Origin: Streptomyces sp. NBC_00258
GTDB taxonomy: Bacteria > Actinomycetota > Actinomycetes > Streptomycetales > Streptomycetaceae
NCBI RefSeq assembly: GCF_036182465.1
Contig: NZ_CP108081.1
Location: forward strand, 5,518,001 to 5,582,000
Length of the DNA stretch: 64,000 nt
Direction of reading: 5' to 3'
The notes under the pieces are model-generated. The model did no database searches and was not told the DNA's origin. It saw nothing but the letters and a program-made list of their open reading frames with translations. Positions 8,138-15,958 of the stretch are shown in pieces (positions within the stretch are counted from its first letter, which is position 1; the number at the start of each line of letters is the position of its first letter). Made by a program: the position numbers and the translations under genes.

Positions 8138-9613
8138 GTGTGCTCGCTCGTTCTGCTCGTCGCGGTGGCAGCGGTTCGGATCTCGTCGCGCAGCGGGCTC
8201 CCCAGCCTGCTCGTCTACCTGGGCATCGGCGTCGCCATGGGCCAGGACGGCATCGGCGACATCCACTTCGACAACGCCGAACTGACCCAGGTCATCGGGT
8301 ACGCGGCCCTGGTCGTCATCCTGGCCGAGGGCGGCCTCGGCACGAAGTGGAAAGAGATCAAGCCCGGGCTGCCGGCTGCCTCCTCACTGGCGCTGGTCGG
8401 CGTCTCGGTGAGCGTCGGCGTCACCGCGACAGCGGCCCACTACTTGATCGGGCTGGAGTGGCGGCAGGCGCTCATCATCGGCGCGGTGGTGTCCTCGACG
8501 GACGCGGCGGCGGTCTTCTCCGTGCTGCGGAAGGTGCCCCTCCCCGCGCGCGTGACGGGCATCCTGGAGGCCGAGTCGGGCTTCAACGACGCCCCGGTGG
8601 TCATCCTCGTCGTCTCGTTCTCCATGACCGGCCCCGTGGAGCACTGGTACCACCTGCTCGGCGAGATAGCGCTTGAGCTGTCCATCGGAGCGGCCATCGG
8701 CCTCGCGGTGGGCTTCCTGGGGGCGTACGGACTACGGCACGTGGCGCTGCCCGCCTCCGGCCTCTACCCGATCGCCGTCATGGCGATCGCGGTCACGGCG
8801 TACGCGGCCGGGGCGCTGGCCCACGGCAGCGGCTTCCTCGCCGTGTATCTGGCGTCGATGGTGCTGGGCAACGCGAAGCTGCCGCACTGGCCCGCCACGC
8901 GCGGCTTCGCCGACGGGCTCGGCTGGATCGCCCAGATCGGCATGTTCGTGCTGCTCGGGCTGCTGGTCACACCGCACGAGATGGGCGACGACATCTGGCC
9001 CGCGCTCGTCATCGGCCTGGTGCTGACCATGGTGGCTCGTCCGCTGAGCGTCGTGGTGGCGCTTGCCCCGTTCCGTATGCGCTGGCAGGAGCAGGCCCTG
9101 ATGTCGTGGGCCGGGCTGCGCGGCGCGGTGCCCATCATCCTGGCCACGATCCCGATGGTGAGCGGCGTCGAGGAAAGCCGTCGCATCTTCAACATCGTCT
9201 TCGTACTTGTCGTCGTCTACACCCTCGTCCAGGGGCCTACGCTCCCCTGGCTGGCCCGGAAGCTTGGCGTGTCCAAGGCCTCCTCGGAGACCGCCGACCT
9301 GGGGATCGAGTCGGCACCCCTGGAGCGGCTGCGCGGGCATCTGCTGTCCGTCGCTATCCCCGAGGGGTCGAAGATGCACGGCGTCGAGATCAACGAGCTG
9401 CGGCTGCCCGCGGGCGCCGCCGTCACCCTGGTCGTCCGCGGCGGAGAATCGTTCGTTCCGCTTCCGACGACCGTGCTGCGGCGCGGTGACGAGCTGCTCG
9501 TCGTGGCCACCGATCCCGTCCGGGACGCCGCCGAGCAGAGGCTGCGCGCGGTCGGCCAGGGCGGCAAGCTGGCGGGGTGGCTGGGGACGGGTGGGAACGG
9601 AGCCGAGGATTGA
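8138..9613 (+). CDS. K+/H+ antiporter, CPA1 (NhaP2/CvrA) type with C-terminal RCK domain
   Basis: A membrane antiporter with about 12-13 hydrophobic segments (residues 1-385) followed by a cytoplasmic TrkA-C-like domain (about 395-480, SKMHGVEINELRLPAGAAVTLVVRGGESFVPL). Conserved CPA1 features include SSTDAAAVFSVLR and LEAESGFNDAPVVILV, with the paired acidic residues of the ion site. It probably exports K+ or Na+ in exchange for protons and is gated by the RCK-like domain. GTG 8138 is the first usual start, but it removes part of the first membrane helix. An in-frame CTG at 8105, eight bases after GAAGGGA, would give TVHHLNQLLL ahead of it and may be the true start. Confidence 0.9.
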   Translation: MCSLVLLVAVAAVRISSRSGLPSLLVYLGIGVAMGQDGIGDIHFDNAELTQVIGYAALVVILAEGGLGTKWKEIKPGLPAASSLALVGVSVSVGVTATAAHYLIGLEWRQALIIGAVVSSTDAAAVFSVLRKVPLPARVTGILEAESGFNDAPVVILVVSFSMTGPVEHWYHLLGEIALELSIGAAIGLAVGFLGAYGLRHVALPASGLYPIAVMAIAVTAYAAGALAHGSGFLAVYLASMVLGNAKLPHWPATRGFADGLGWIAQIGMFVLLGLLVTPHEMGDDIWPALVIGLVLTMVARPLSVVVALAPFRMRWQEQALMSWAGLRGAVPIILATIPMVSGVEESRRIFNIVFVLVVVYTLVQGPTLPWLARKLGVSKASSETADLGIESAPLERLRGHLLSVAIPEGSKMHGVEINELRLPAGAAVTLVVRGGESFVPLPTTVLRRGDELLVVATDPVRDAAEQRLRAVGQGGKLAGWLGTGGNGAED

Positions 9614-9662
9614 TCCTCGGCTCTCCCGGGTCCTGAGGATCCCGGGATCCTCAGGACCCGGG
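9600..9662 (+). terminator. Two stacked hairpins behind the antiporter gene
   Basis: The first hairpin (9600-9610 with 9613-9623, two-base loop) overlaps the antiporter stop codon. The second is a perfect 38-base palindrome (9625-9662) centred on CCCGGG, with arms reading CCCGGGTCCTGAGGATCCC. Short direct copies of TCCTCAGG follow. Together they should end transcription. Confidence 0.75.
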
Positions 9663-9812
9663 ATCCTCAGGTCCTCAGGTCCTCACGTGGTCGGCTGCTC
9701 GGCTTGGTGGTTCGCGGTTCTCGGCTCGCGGGTTCCAGGCCGGCGAGTATTCGCAGGTCTCGATCAGGAGAGTGCTGGGTTTCACAGGGGCAGGGTCGCT
9801 CGGACCTGTATC

Positions 9813-9855
9813 ATCAAGGCGCATCTTGATCTAACCAACTCTGCCTGACGCAGAG
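9813..9855. promoter_or_regulatory. Paired inverted repeats upstream of the MFS gene
   Basis: ATCAAG-N6-CTTGAT (9813-9830) and CTCTGC-N5-GCAGAG (9839-9855) lie 142-184 bases upstream of the MFS start, in a 383-base gap that otherwise shows no gene. Either could be an operator; no regulator gene is adjacent. Confidence 0.35.
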
Positions 9856-9996
9856 CTGGCGCGACCGTATGGCGGCCGCGGTGCCCTCTTGGCGGGCGGC
9901 CCGGCATCTACCGCAGTTCCGCGCAAGAGGACAGCTCTCGGCGCCTCCGGCCCAGTGAAACGGGCCGCGCTACCAGGCGGCAGAAAGGCACGGGCC

Positions 9997-11298
9997 GTGG
10001 CATCCACGGTCACCTCGGAGTCCCCCGGGACTCCTGTCTCCTCCCGCCCGGGATACGGACAACTGCTGCGTACGCGCGGCGCGTGGACGTTCCTGCTTCC
10101 CGGCTTCGCCGCGCGGCAGCCGTTCGCGATGCTGACCATCTCCATCGTGCTGCTCGTCCAGCACACCACCGGCTCGTACGGGGCTGCCGGCGCCGTCGCC
10201 GCCGTGACCGGTGTCTCCCTGGCGCTGTTCGCGCCCTTCACCGGCCGTCTCGCCGACCGTCACGGCCAGCGGGCCGTGCTGCTGCCCGGCGTCCTCGTCC
10301 ACACGGTGGCGGGGCTCTCCCTGACCGCGCTGGCGCTCTCGGACGCGCCCCTGTGGGCGCTCTTCGTGGCCGCCGTGCCGACGGGCGCCTCCGTGCCGCA
10401 GGTCGGGCCCATGGTGCGGGCCCGCTGGGGCGTCAAGCTCCAGGACTCGCCGCTGATGACGACCGCGGCGGCCTTCGAGTCCGTCACCGACGAACTCACC
10501 TTCGTGTTCGGGCCGCTGCTGGCGACCGCGCTGTGCACGGCCGTGGACCCGGCCGCCGGTCTGCTCACGGAGGCCGCGCTGACCCTCGTCGGCGGTCTGC
10601 TGTTCGCCGCCCAGCGCGGCACCCAGCCGGCCGTGGCCACCGACGCCGGTGCCGACGGCCACGCGCGCGTGAAGCACGCCTCCGCCCTGTCGGTCCCCGG
10701 CGTGCGAGTGCTGATCGTGGCCTTCCTCGGCATCGGTGCCGTCTTCGGCGGCATGCAGGTCTCGCTCGCCGCCTTCAGCGAGTCCATCGGTGAGCCCGGT
10801 CTGAACGGTGTCCTGTACGGGACCTTCGCCGCGGGCAACATGCTCTCCGGCGTCGTCTGCGGTGCGATCGCCTGGAAGGTGGCCCCGCGCCGCCGCCTCG
10901 TCGTCGCGTACGCCGCCCTGGGACTGGCCGCCTCCGGGCTGTGGGCCGCCCAGTCGGTGATCGTCCTCGCGGGGATCGGCCTCCTCGTCGGTGTGTGCAT
11001 CGCTCCCGCCCTGATCACCGGCTACACCATGGTCGACGGCCTGGTGCCCGCCGGCGCCCGCACTGAGGCCTTCACCTGGCTCACCGGAGCGGTCGCGCTC
11101 GGGCAGGCGGCCGCCGTCACGATCGCCGGGCAGATGGAGGACCGCCTGTGGGACGGTGCCGGATTCCTCGTCCCGATGGGCGGCACACTGGTGGCCCTGG
11201 CGACCCTCGTGGCCCTGCGTTCACGGCTCGCGCCCCGGGTGGTGAGCCGGACCGTCGCACGTGGCGTGGGTCACCGAGTGCCGGTGGCAGTGGACTGA
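9997..11298 (+). CDS. MFS transporter, 12-helix
   Basis: A 433-residue integral membrane protein with the major-facilitator motif A variant GRLADRHGQRAVLL between helices 2 and 3 and about 12 hydrophobic segments. GTG 9997 has AAAGG nine bases upstream and gives the N-terminus VASTVTSESPGTP; the 36 codons upstream are Arg/Pro-rich with no hydrophobic character and are left out. It resembles the CynX/YfkL-like single-gene exporters of actinomycetes; the substrate cannot be read from sequence. It stands alone: the following FmdB gene has its own ribosome binding site 68 bases downstream. Confidence 0.85.
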   Translation: MASTVTSESPGTPVSSRPGYGQLLRTRGAWTFLLPGFAARQPFAMLTISIVLLVQHTTGSYGAAGAVAAVTGVSLALFAPFTGRLADRHGQRAVLLPGVLVHTVAGLSLTALALSDAPLWALFVAAVPTGASVPQVGPMVRARWGVKLQDSPLMTTAAAFESVTDELTFVFGPLLATALCTAVDPAAGLLTEAALTLVGGLLFAAQRGTQPAVATDAGADGHARVKHASALSVPGVRVLIVAFLGIGAVFGGMQVSLAAFSESIGEPGLNGVLYGTFAAGNMLSGVVCGAIAWKVAPRRRLVVAYAALGLAASGLWAAQSVIVLAGIGLLVGVCIAPALITGYTMVDGLVPAGARTEAFTWLTGAVALGQAAAVTIAGQMEDRLWDGAGFLVPMGGTLVALATLVALRSRLAPRVVSRTVARGVGHRVPVAVD

Positions 11299-11366
11299 TC
11301 CCGAGGAATACGTCACTATGGACCGTCGTTAGCACTCACTGAGTGAGAGTGCCAGGAGGAAGACAA

Positions 11367-11711
11367 GTGCCGACCTACCAGTACCAGTGCACCGAGTGCG
11401 GCGAGGGCCTCGAGGCGGTGCAGAAGTTCACCGATGACGCCCTCACCGTGTGCCCGAGCTGCGACGGACGCCTGAAGAAGGTGTTCTCCGCGGTCGGCAT
11501 CGTCTTCAAGGGCTCCGGCTTCTACCGCAACGACAGCCGCGGTTCGTCGTCGAGCAGCAGCCCGGCGCCGGCCACGAAGACGTCGACCGGATCGTCCGAC
11601 TCGAAGACGTCGTCCTCGTCGGACTCCTCGTCCTCGTCGGGCTCCAAGTCGTCCTCGGACTCGAAGTCGTCGTCCACGAGCTCGTCCTCCGGCAGCAGTA
11701 ACGCCGCGTAA
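11367..11711 (+). CDS. FmdB-family zinc ribbon protein with Ser-rich tail
   Basis: A small protein (114 residues) beginning PTYQYQCTECG, then CPSCDGRLKKVFSAVGIVFKGSGFYRND. The two Cys-X2-Cys pairs make a zinc ribbon. FmdB proteins are proposed regulators, but their function is not established. From residue 57 on the chain is almost only Ser, Lys, Thr and Asp and must be disordered; the codons there are TCG/TCC-rich. GTG 11367 is preceded by AGGAGGA, which decides the start against an in-frame upstream codon at 11343. Confidence 0.92.
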   Translation: MPTYQYQCTECGEGLEAVQKFTDDALTVCPSCDGRLKKVFSAVGIVFKGSGFYRNDSRGSSSSSSPAPATKTSTGSSDSKTSSSSDSSSSSGSKSSSDSKSSSTSSSSGSSNAA

Positions 11712-11743
11712 CGCTCTCGCGCACAACGGTTCTTCGCCCACGA

Positions 11744-11769
11744 ACCCTGTCGTCGTACGACGGCAGGGT
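11744..11769 (+). terminator. Hairpin after the FmdB gene
   Basis: ACCCTGTCGTCG, a TA loop and CGACGGCAGGGT form a 12-pair stem with one G-T wobble, 33 bases behind the FmdB stop and just ahead of the next promoter. Confidence 0.75.
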
Positions 11770-11791
11770 CTTCGGCGTTTCCGGGTCCCGT

Positions 11792-11797
11792 TAGGGT
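11792..11797 (+). promoter_or_regulatory. -10 hexamer for a leaderless mtnP transcript
   Basis: TAGGGT fits the Streptomyces TANNNT -10 element and lies 7 bases before the ATG at 11805, with no ribosome binding site in between. This spacing is what leaderless mRNAs show. Confidence 0.55.
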
Positions 11798-11804
11798 GCC
11801 GTTC

Positions 11805-12647
11805 ATGGTGAACACGGAGAACGTCGAGATCGGCGTCATCGGCGGGTCGGGCTTCTACTCCTTCCTCGACGACGTGACCGAGATACAGGTGGACACGCCG
11901 TACGGACCGCCCAGCGACTCCCTGTTCCTCGGTGAGATCGCCGGGCGGCGGGTCGCCTTCCTTCCCCGCCATGGGCGCGGCCATCATCTGCCGCCGCACC
12001 GCATCAACTACCGCGCCAATCTGTGGGCGCTGCGCTCCGTCGGGGCGCGTCAGGTGCTCGGGCCGTGTGCGGTAGGCGGGCTACGGCCCGAGTACGGGCC
12101 GGGGACGCTGCTCGTGCCGGACCAGTTCGTGGACCGTACGCAGTCCCGGGCACAGTCCTACTTCGACGGGCTGCCGTTGCCCGGGGGTGAGGTGCCGAAC
12201 GTCGTGCACGTGTCCCTTGCCGATCCCTACTGCCCCACCGGGCGCGAGGTCGCTCTGGAGGCGGCGCGCGGGCGGGACTGGGAGGCGGTGGACGGCGGGA
12301 CGCTGGTGGTGATCGAGGGGCCGCGGTTCTCGACCCGTGCGGAGTCGCTCTGGTATCGGGCGCAGGGGTGGTCCGTGGTGGGTATGACCGGGCATCCGGA
12401 GGCGGCGCTCGCTCGTGAACTGGAGCTTTGTTATACGTCGTTGACGCTGGTCACCGATCTCGACGCGGGGGCCGAGAGCGGGGAGGGCGTCTCGCACGAC
12501 GAGGTGTTCAAGGTGTTCGCGGCGAATGTGGATCGGCTGCGGGGGGTTCTGTTCGATGCGGTGGCGGGGCTGCCTGCAAACGCTTCGCGGGACTGTCTGT
12601 GTACGACTGCGTTGGGTGGGATGGATCCGGGGGTCGCGTTGCCCTAG
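11805..12647 (+). CDS. mtnP: S-methyl-5'-thioadenosine phosphorylase-family protein
   Basis: A 280-residue trimeric-type purine nucleoside phosphorylase: GVIGGSGFY at the N-terminus binds phosphate, FLPRHGRGHHLPPHRINYRANLWAL follows, and VIEGPRFSTRAES plus VVGMTGHPEAALARELELCY give the family signature. It cleaves methylthioadenosine with phosphate, feeding methionine and adenine salvage. In the purine-base site the family uses Asp or Asn; here the run TDLDAGAE contains Asp. The start is ATG 11805 because of the leaderless -10 just upstream; a GTG at 11796 lies inside that promoter. Codon use near the 3' end is less GC-biased than in the neighbours. Confidence 0.92.
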   Translation: MVNTENVEIGVIGGSGFYSFLDDVTEIQVDTPYGPPSDSLFLGEIAGRRVAFLPRHGRGHHLPPHRINYRANLWALRSVGARQVLGPCAVGGLRPEYGPGTLLVPDQFVDRTQSRAQSYFDGLPLPGGEVPNVVHVSLADPYCPTGREVALEAARGRDWEAVDGGTLVVIEGPRFSTRAESLWYRAQGWSVVGMTGHPEAALARELELCYTSLTLVTDLDAGAESGEGVSHDEVFKVFAANVDRLRGVLFDAVAGLPANASRDCLCTTALGGMDPGVALP

Positions 12648-12703
12648 GTGGTGCGCCGCGTGCCGTGTGGGGCGTGGTCGTGTGCCGCGTGGTCGTGTGG
12701 GGC

Positions 12704-12821
12704 GCGGGCCGTGCCGGTACGTCGAGCCCGCCGCTGCCGGGTGTACTGCTGCGGTTTTGAGGGTTCCGCTTTTTTGGAGGAGCCGTACGCGGCGGGCTTT
12801 CGACGTACCGGCACGGCCCGC
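12704..12821. repeat. Long interrupted inverted repeat (118 bases)
   Basis: Arms of about 31-33 bases (12704-12734 and 12789-12821) are complementary except for a two-base bulge; the left arm starts GCGGGCCGTGCCGGTACGTC. The 54-base middle contains a GCGG/CCGC pair followed by TTTTTT (about 12751-12775). It could be a very long terminator behind mtnP or a miniature non-autonomous element. The rest of the gap (12648-13028) is GTGCGGGT-type low-complexity DNA without a convincing gene. Confidence 0.6.
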
Positions 12822-13028
12822 TCCCGTGCGTGATTCGCTGCGGGTGCGGGTCGCTCCCGTGTGTGTTCGGGTGCGGGTGCGGGTGCGTTGTGCGCGGGGG
12901 CGGAACTGTTCCTTCGGGTGAGGGAGTTGTCCACAACTGGGTGGTCGTCCACTGGGCTCGGCGGGATTTCTGGAGAGGGCGCAGGCTGGGGTCGCAAGCC
13001 GATCTTTCGACCGCAGGTGGTGGTGACC

Positions 13029-13577
13029 GTGTCGCAGCTCTCCTCCTTTTCGCGCCCGTTGGGCACTGATGTGCCCGGTACGTGTGAGGTGCCGCATTTC
13101 GCTCCGGTGCGGGTGCGTGGTGGGCGGTATCAGGTGCGGCGGCTCGTTCGGCATCGGAGGCGGGCCGTCGCGGTCGGGCTCGCGGTGACCGCTGTGGCGA
13201 TCGTCGCGGCGGGGCCCGGGGCCAGAGATACCGAGGCGCGGGGGGCCGGGCCTCCGCGGGGGCGCCCGGTGGTGGATCCGGTGCGGGAGCGGCGGCCCGT
13301 CGAGATGGTTACGGCACCGGTGCGGATCGCCGACGGTGCGACGGTGCGGTTGCTCAGGCCCGGTGACCGGGTCGACGTCGTCGCGGCTGAGCAGGGGGCG
13401 GTGGGGCCGGGTGACGCGCATGTGGTCGCGCGCGGTGCGCGGGTGACGAAATTGCCCGAGTCGCCGGACAGTGTCTCGGAGGGTGGGGCGCTCGTCGTCC
13501 TGTCCGTGCCTCGGCGGACGGCGACGTTGCTGGCCGGGGCCGGCGCGACCTCGCGCTTGGCGGTGACCCTGTGCTGA
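13029..13577 (+). CDS. SAF/RcpC-CpaB-like single-pass protein
   Basis: A protein of about 182 residues with an Arg-rich stretch (VRRLVRHRRR), one membrane helix (AVAVGLAVTAVAIVAAG) and an extracytoplasmic domain with the RPVEMVTAPVRIADGATVRLLRPGDRVDVVAAE pattern of Flp-pilus CpaB/RcpC proteins. These line the Flp pilus machine, but no other pilus gene is in the window. GTG 13029 has AGGTGGTG upstream; GTG 13089 is an alternative. The frame stays open further 5' but becomes low complexity. It ends 135 bases before mscL. Confidence 0.65.
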   Translation: MSQLSSFSRPLGTDVPGTCEVPHFAPVRVRGGRYQVRRLVRHRRRAVAVGLAVTAVAIVAAGPGARDTEARGAGPPRGRPVVDPVRERRPVEMVTAPVRIADGATVRLLRPGDRVDVVAAEQGAVGPGDAHVVARGARVTKLPESPDSVSEGGALVVLSVPRRTATLLAGAGATSRLAVTLC

Positions 13578-13712
13578 CCATGGCCAGGATGGCTGCCGTC
13601 AGGCTGTCAAGTCCCTCGTTGGAGTTACGGAATTGGACAGCGCTGCCACGCCCTGACGTAGGTTGCGGAGCTGTTGATTCCACAGTTTGTGCGGCTGAAG
13701 AGGGGCTCCCTG

Positions 13713-14195
13713 GTGAGCGAGAAGAAGAAGGAACCGAGCGTCTGGGACGGCTTCAAGGCCTTCCTGATGCGCGGGAACGTCGTCGATCTGGCTGTCGCGG
13801 TGGTCATCGGCGCCGCCTTCACCAACATCGTCAACTCCGTGGTGAAGGGCGTGATCAATCCCCTGGTCGGCGCCTTCGGCACCAAGGACCTCGACCAGTA
13901 CAGCTCTTGCCTGAAGGACCCGTGCCGGTTCGACGAGGCGACGGGGACCGCGACGAGCGGTATCCCCATCATGTGGGGCACGGTCCTCAGCGCGACGCTG
14001 ACCTTCGTGATCACCGCAGCCGTCGTCTACTTCCTGATGGTGCTGCCGATGTCCAAGTACCTCGCCAGGCAGGCGGCCCGCCAGAAGGCGAAGGAGGGGG
14101 CTCAGGAGGTGATCGAGGTGAGCGAGCTGGAGGTTCTGAAGGAGATCCGCGACGCCCTGGTGGCCCAGCGCGGCTCGGGGCACAACGAGCAGTAG
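13713..14195 (+). CDS. mscL: Large-conductance mechanosensitive channel
   Basis: MscL opens under membrane tension and releases solutes on osmotic downshock. The 160-residue protein has an N-terminal amphipathic helix (SVWDGFKAFLMRGN), the pore helix VVDLAVAVVIGAAFTNIVNSVV with the Gly/Ala packing face, a periplasmic loop with two Cys residues (SSCLKDPC), the second helix (LTFVITAAVVYFLMVLPM) and a cytoplasmic bundle. The loop is longer than in E. coli MscL (136 residues), as in other Streptomyces. GTG 13713 follows GAGGGG. Just downstream (about 14197-14275) are imperfect repeats of CCGTACTGGCAG. Confidence 0.95.
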   Translation: MSEKKKEPSVWDGFKAFLMRGNVVDLAVAVVIGAAFTNIVNSVVKGVINPLVGAFGTKDLDQYSSCLKDPCRFDEATGTATSGIPIMWGTVLSATLTFVITAAVVYFLMVLPMSKYLARQAARQKAKEGAQEVIEVSELEVLKEIRDALVAQRGSGHNEQ

Positions 14196-14319
14196 TCGCT
14201 GTACTGGCCGCTGTAACTGCGGTAACCGCCGTACTGGCAGGCGTCCGTGCCGTACTGGCAGCCGTCCGTCGGGGTCCCACAGGGGCTGCGGCCCGCTGGG
14301 CTCGGCGGTGGTGCGGGGG

Positions 14320-14526
14320 TCAGATGTGGTGGGGCGGCTTCTCGTCCAGGAAGCGGGCCAGGTCCGCCGCGCTGTCGCCGGCGGGCCGCTCGCCCCAACC
14401 GCGGTCCGTGTCGTCGGCGGACGGGCGGCTCAGCGGGTCGTCGAAGATCAGCGCGGCCTTGGGGTCACGTGATTCGGCGCCCGAGGGCTGGACCTGCGGT
14501 GGGGCGGGATCGGGGGTAGCGCTCAT
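14320..14526 (-). CDS. Small conserved protein, function unknown
   Basis: A 68-residue acidic protein, starting MSATPDPAPPQVQPSG, with a conserved-looking core LIFDDPLSRPSADDTDRGWGERP and the C-terminus DLARFLDEKPPHHI. I recognise this as a recurring Streptomyces hypothetical of unknown role. The ATG at 14526 is taken as start; the frame continues upstream through Pro/His/Arg-rich low-complexity sequence that is unlikely to be translated. It faces mscL and is divergent from ltrA. Confidence 0.65.
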   Translation of the reverse strand: MSATPDPAPPQVQPSGAESRDPKAALIFDDPLSRPSADDTDRGWGERPAGDSAADLARFLDEKPPHHI

Positions 14527-14687
14527 GCGTCCAGGGTACGGGTCCGGCTCCGGGCTCGGGCCGGCCCATGGGTGCGGGCGCGGTCCTGGGCAGGGGCCGG
14601 GCTCCGGGTGCGGGTGCTGTCCGGACTCCGGGTGCGGGTGTCGGCGTGCTTCTGGATTTTTGGAGCGTTTCTGCTCTGCTTGGTCGC

Positions 14688-15938
14688 ATGACGTCCGATG
14701 CCGCTTCCGATTCCGCTCCGCGCCGCTCCCCAACCGTCCCCTCCCGTCGGCCGCTGCGCAGGATGACAGCGCGCGGACGGGACGAGGCGCACCGGGTCGC
14801 GTCGCCGCTGGAGCTGTTCTTCGATCTGTGTTTCGTCGTGGCCATCGCCCAGGCGGGAGTGCAGCTGGTGCACTCCGTCGCGGAGGCGCACGCGGCCGAG
14901 GGCATCCTGAACTACGCGATGGTGTTCTTCGCCATCTGGTGGGCGTGGATGAACTTCACCTGGTTCGCGTCGGCCTACGACAACGACGACGCGCTGTACC
15001 GGGTCGTCACGCTGGTCCAGATCGCCGGTGTGCTGGTGCTGGCCGCCGGGGTGTCCAAGGCGTTCGAGGACCACGACTTCCTGTTGGTTCTGCTGGGCTA
15101 CGTGATCATGCGGATGGCGCTGACCGTGCAGTGGCTGCGCGTGGCCCGGAACGCGGACGGCGCCGAGCGGCGGATGGCGTTGCGGTACGCGGGCGGGGTC
15201 CTGGTGTGCCAGGTCGGCTGGGTCGGACTGGTGCTCCTGCCGGAGTCCGGCCGGCCGTGGCTGTTCCTGGTGATGGCGATCGCCGAGATGTGCGTCCCGC
15301 TGGTGGCGGAGAGGGAGTACAGCACGGTCTGGCATCCGCACCACATCTCCGAGCGATACGGGCTCTTCACGATCATCGTCCTCGGCGAGACCATCGCCGC
15401 CGCCACGATCGCGGTGAAGGTGGGGGTGGACGAGAACGACGCGTTGGGCGAGCTCCTCCCGATCGCCTCGGGCGGGCTGCTGATCATCTTCGCCGCGTGG
15501 TGGATCTACTTCGTCGTACCGATCCACGGTCATCTCAGTTCCAGCAGGAAGGCGTTCCTGTGGGGATACGGCCACTACCTGATCTTCGCTTCGGCGGCGG
15601 CGATCGGTGCCGGACTGGAGGTCGCCGTGGAGCAGGCGGTCGGCAAGGCGCACATCTCCACACTGGCGGCGTCGGCCGCGGTGACACTTCCGACGGCGTT
15701 GTTCCTCCTGACCGTCTGGGCGCTGCACGCCCGCCACTACAAGGTGGGCACGGCGCAGCAACTGGTGCTGCCCGTCACGGCGTTGGCGGTGGCCCTGTGC
15801 ACGTTCCTGGGTGACTGGGCGGTGTTCGCGGCGGGTGTGGTGGCCGCTCTTGCGGTGGTGGTGGGGGTGACGCTGACCGCCCGGACGGCCGCGCGGGAGG
15901 AGCGCGAGGAAGCCGTGGCGGGCGCGTCGGCCGCATAG
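14688..15938 (+). CDS. ltrA: Low temperature requirement A (LtrA) family membrane protein
   Basis: A 416-residue membrane protein with about 10-12 helices. The family hallmark VASPLELFFDLCFVVAIAQ (about 37-55) is present, as are WWAWMNFTWFASAYDNDD and the central HPHHISERYGLFTIIVLGETI. LtrA was named from a Listeria cold-growth mutant; its biochemical role is unknown. ATG 14688 gives MTSDAASDSAPRRS; codons upstream are Gly/Ala-rich repeats and are not counted. No ribosome binding site is evident, so the transcript may be leaderless. Confidence 0.9.
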   Translation: MTSDAASDSAPRRSPTVPSRRPLRRMTARGRDEAHRVASPLELFFDLCFVVAIAQAGVQLVHSVAEAHAAEGILNYAMVFFAIWWAWMNFTWFASAYDNDDALYRVVTLVQIAGVLVLAAGVSKAFEDHDFLLVLLGYVIMRMALTVQWLRVARNADGAERRMALRYAGGVLVCQVGWVGLVLLPESGRPWLFLVMAIAEMCVPLVAEREYSTVWHPHHISERYGLFTIIVLGETIAAATIAVKVGVDENDALGELLPIASGGLLIIFAAWWIYFVVPIHGHLSSSRKAFLWGYGHYLIFASAAAIGAGLEVAVEQAVGKAHISTLAASAAVTLPTALFLLTVWALHARHYKVGTAQQLVLPVTALAVALCTFLGDWAVFAAGVVAALAVVVGVTLTARTAAREEREEAVAGASAA

Positions 15939-15958
15939 GTCGGGTCGACACTGGGCGT

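Noticed and set aside
12428..13069. Several short frames between mtnP and the SAF gene
   Set aside because: They translate GTGCGGGT-type low-complexity DNA and the arms of the hairpin element; no conserved pattern.
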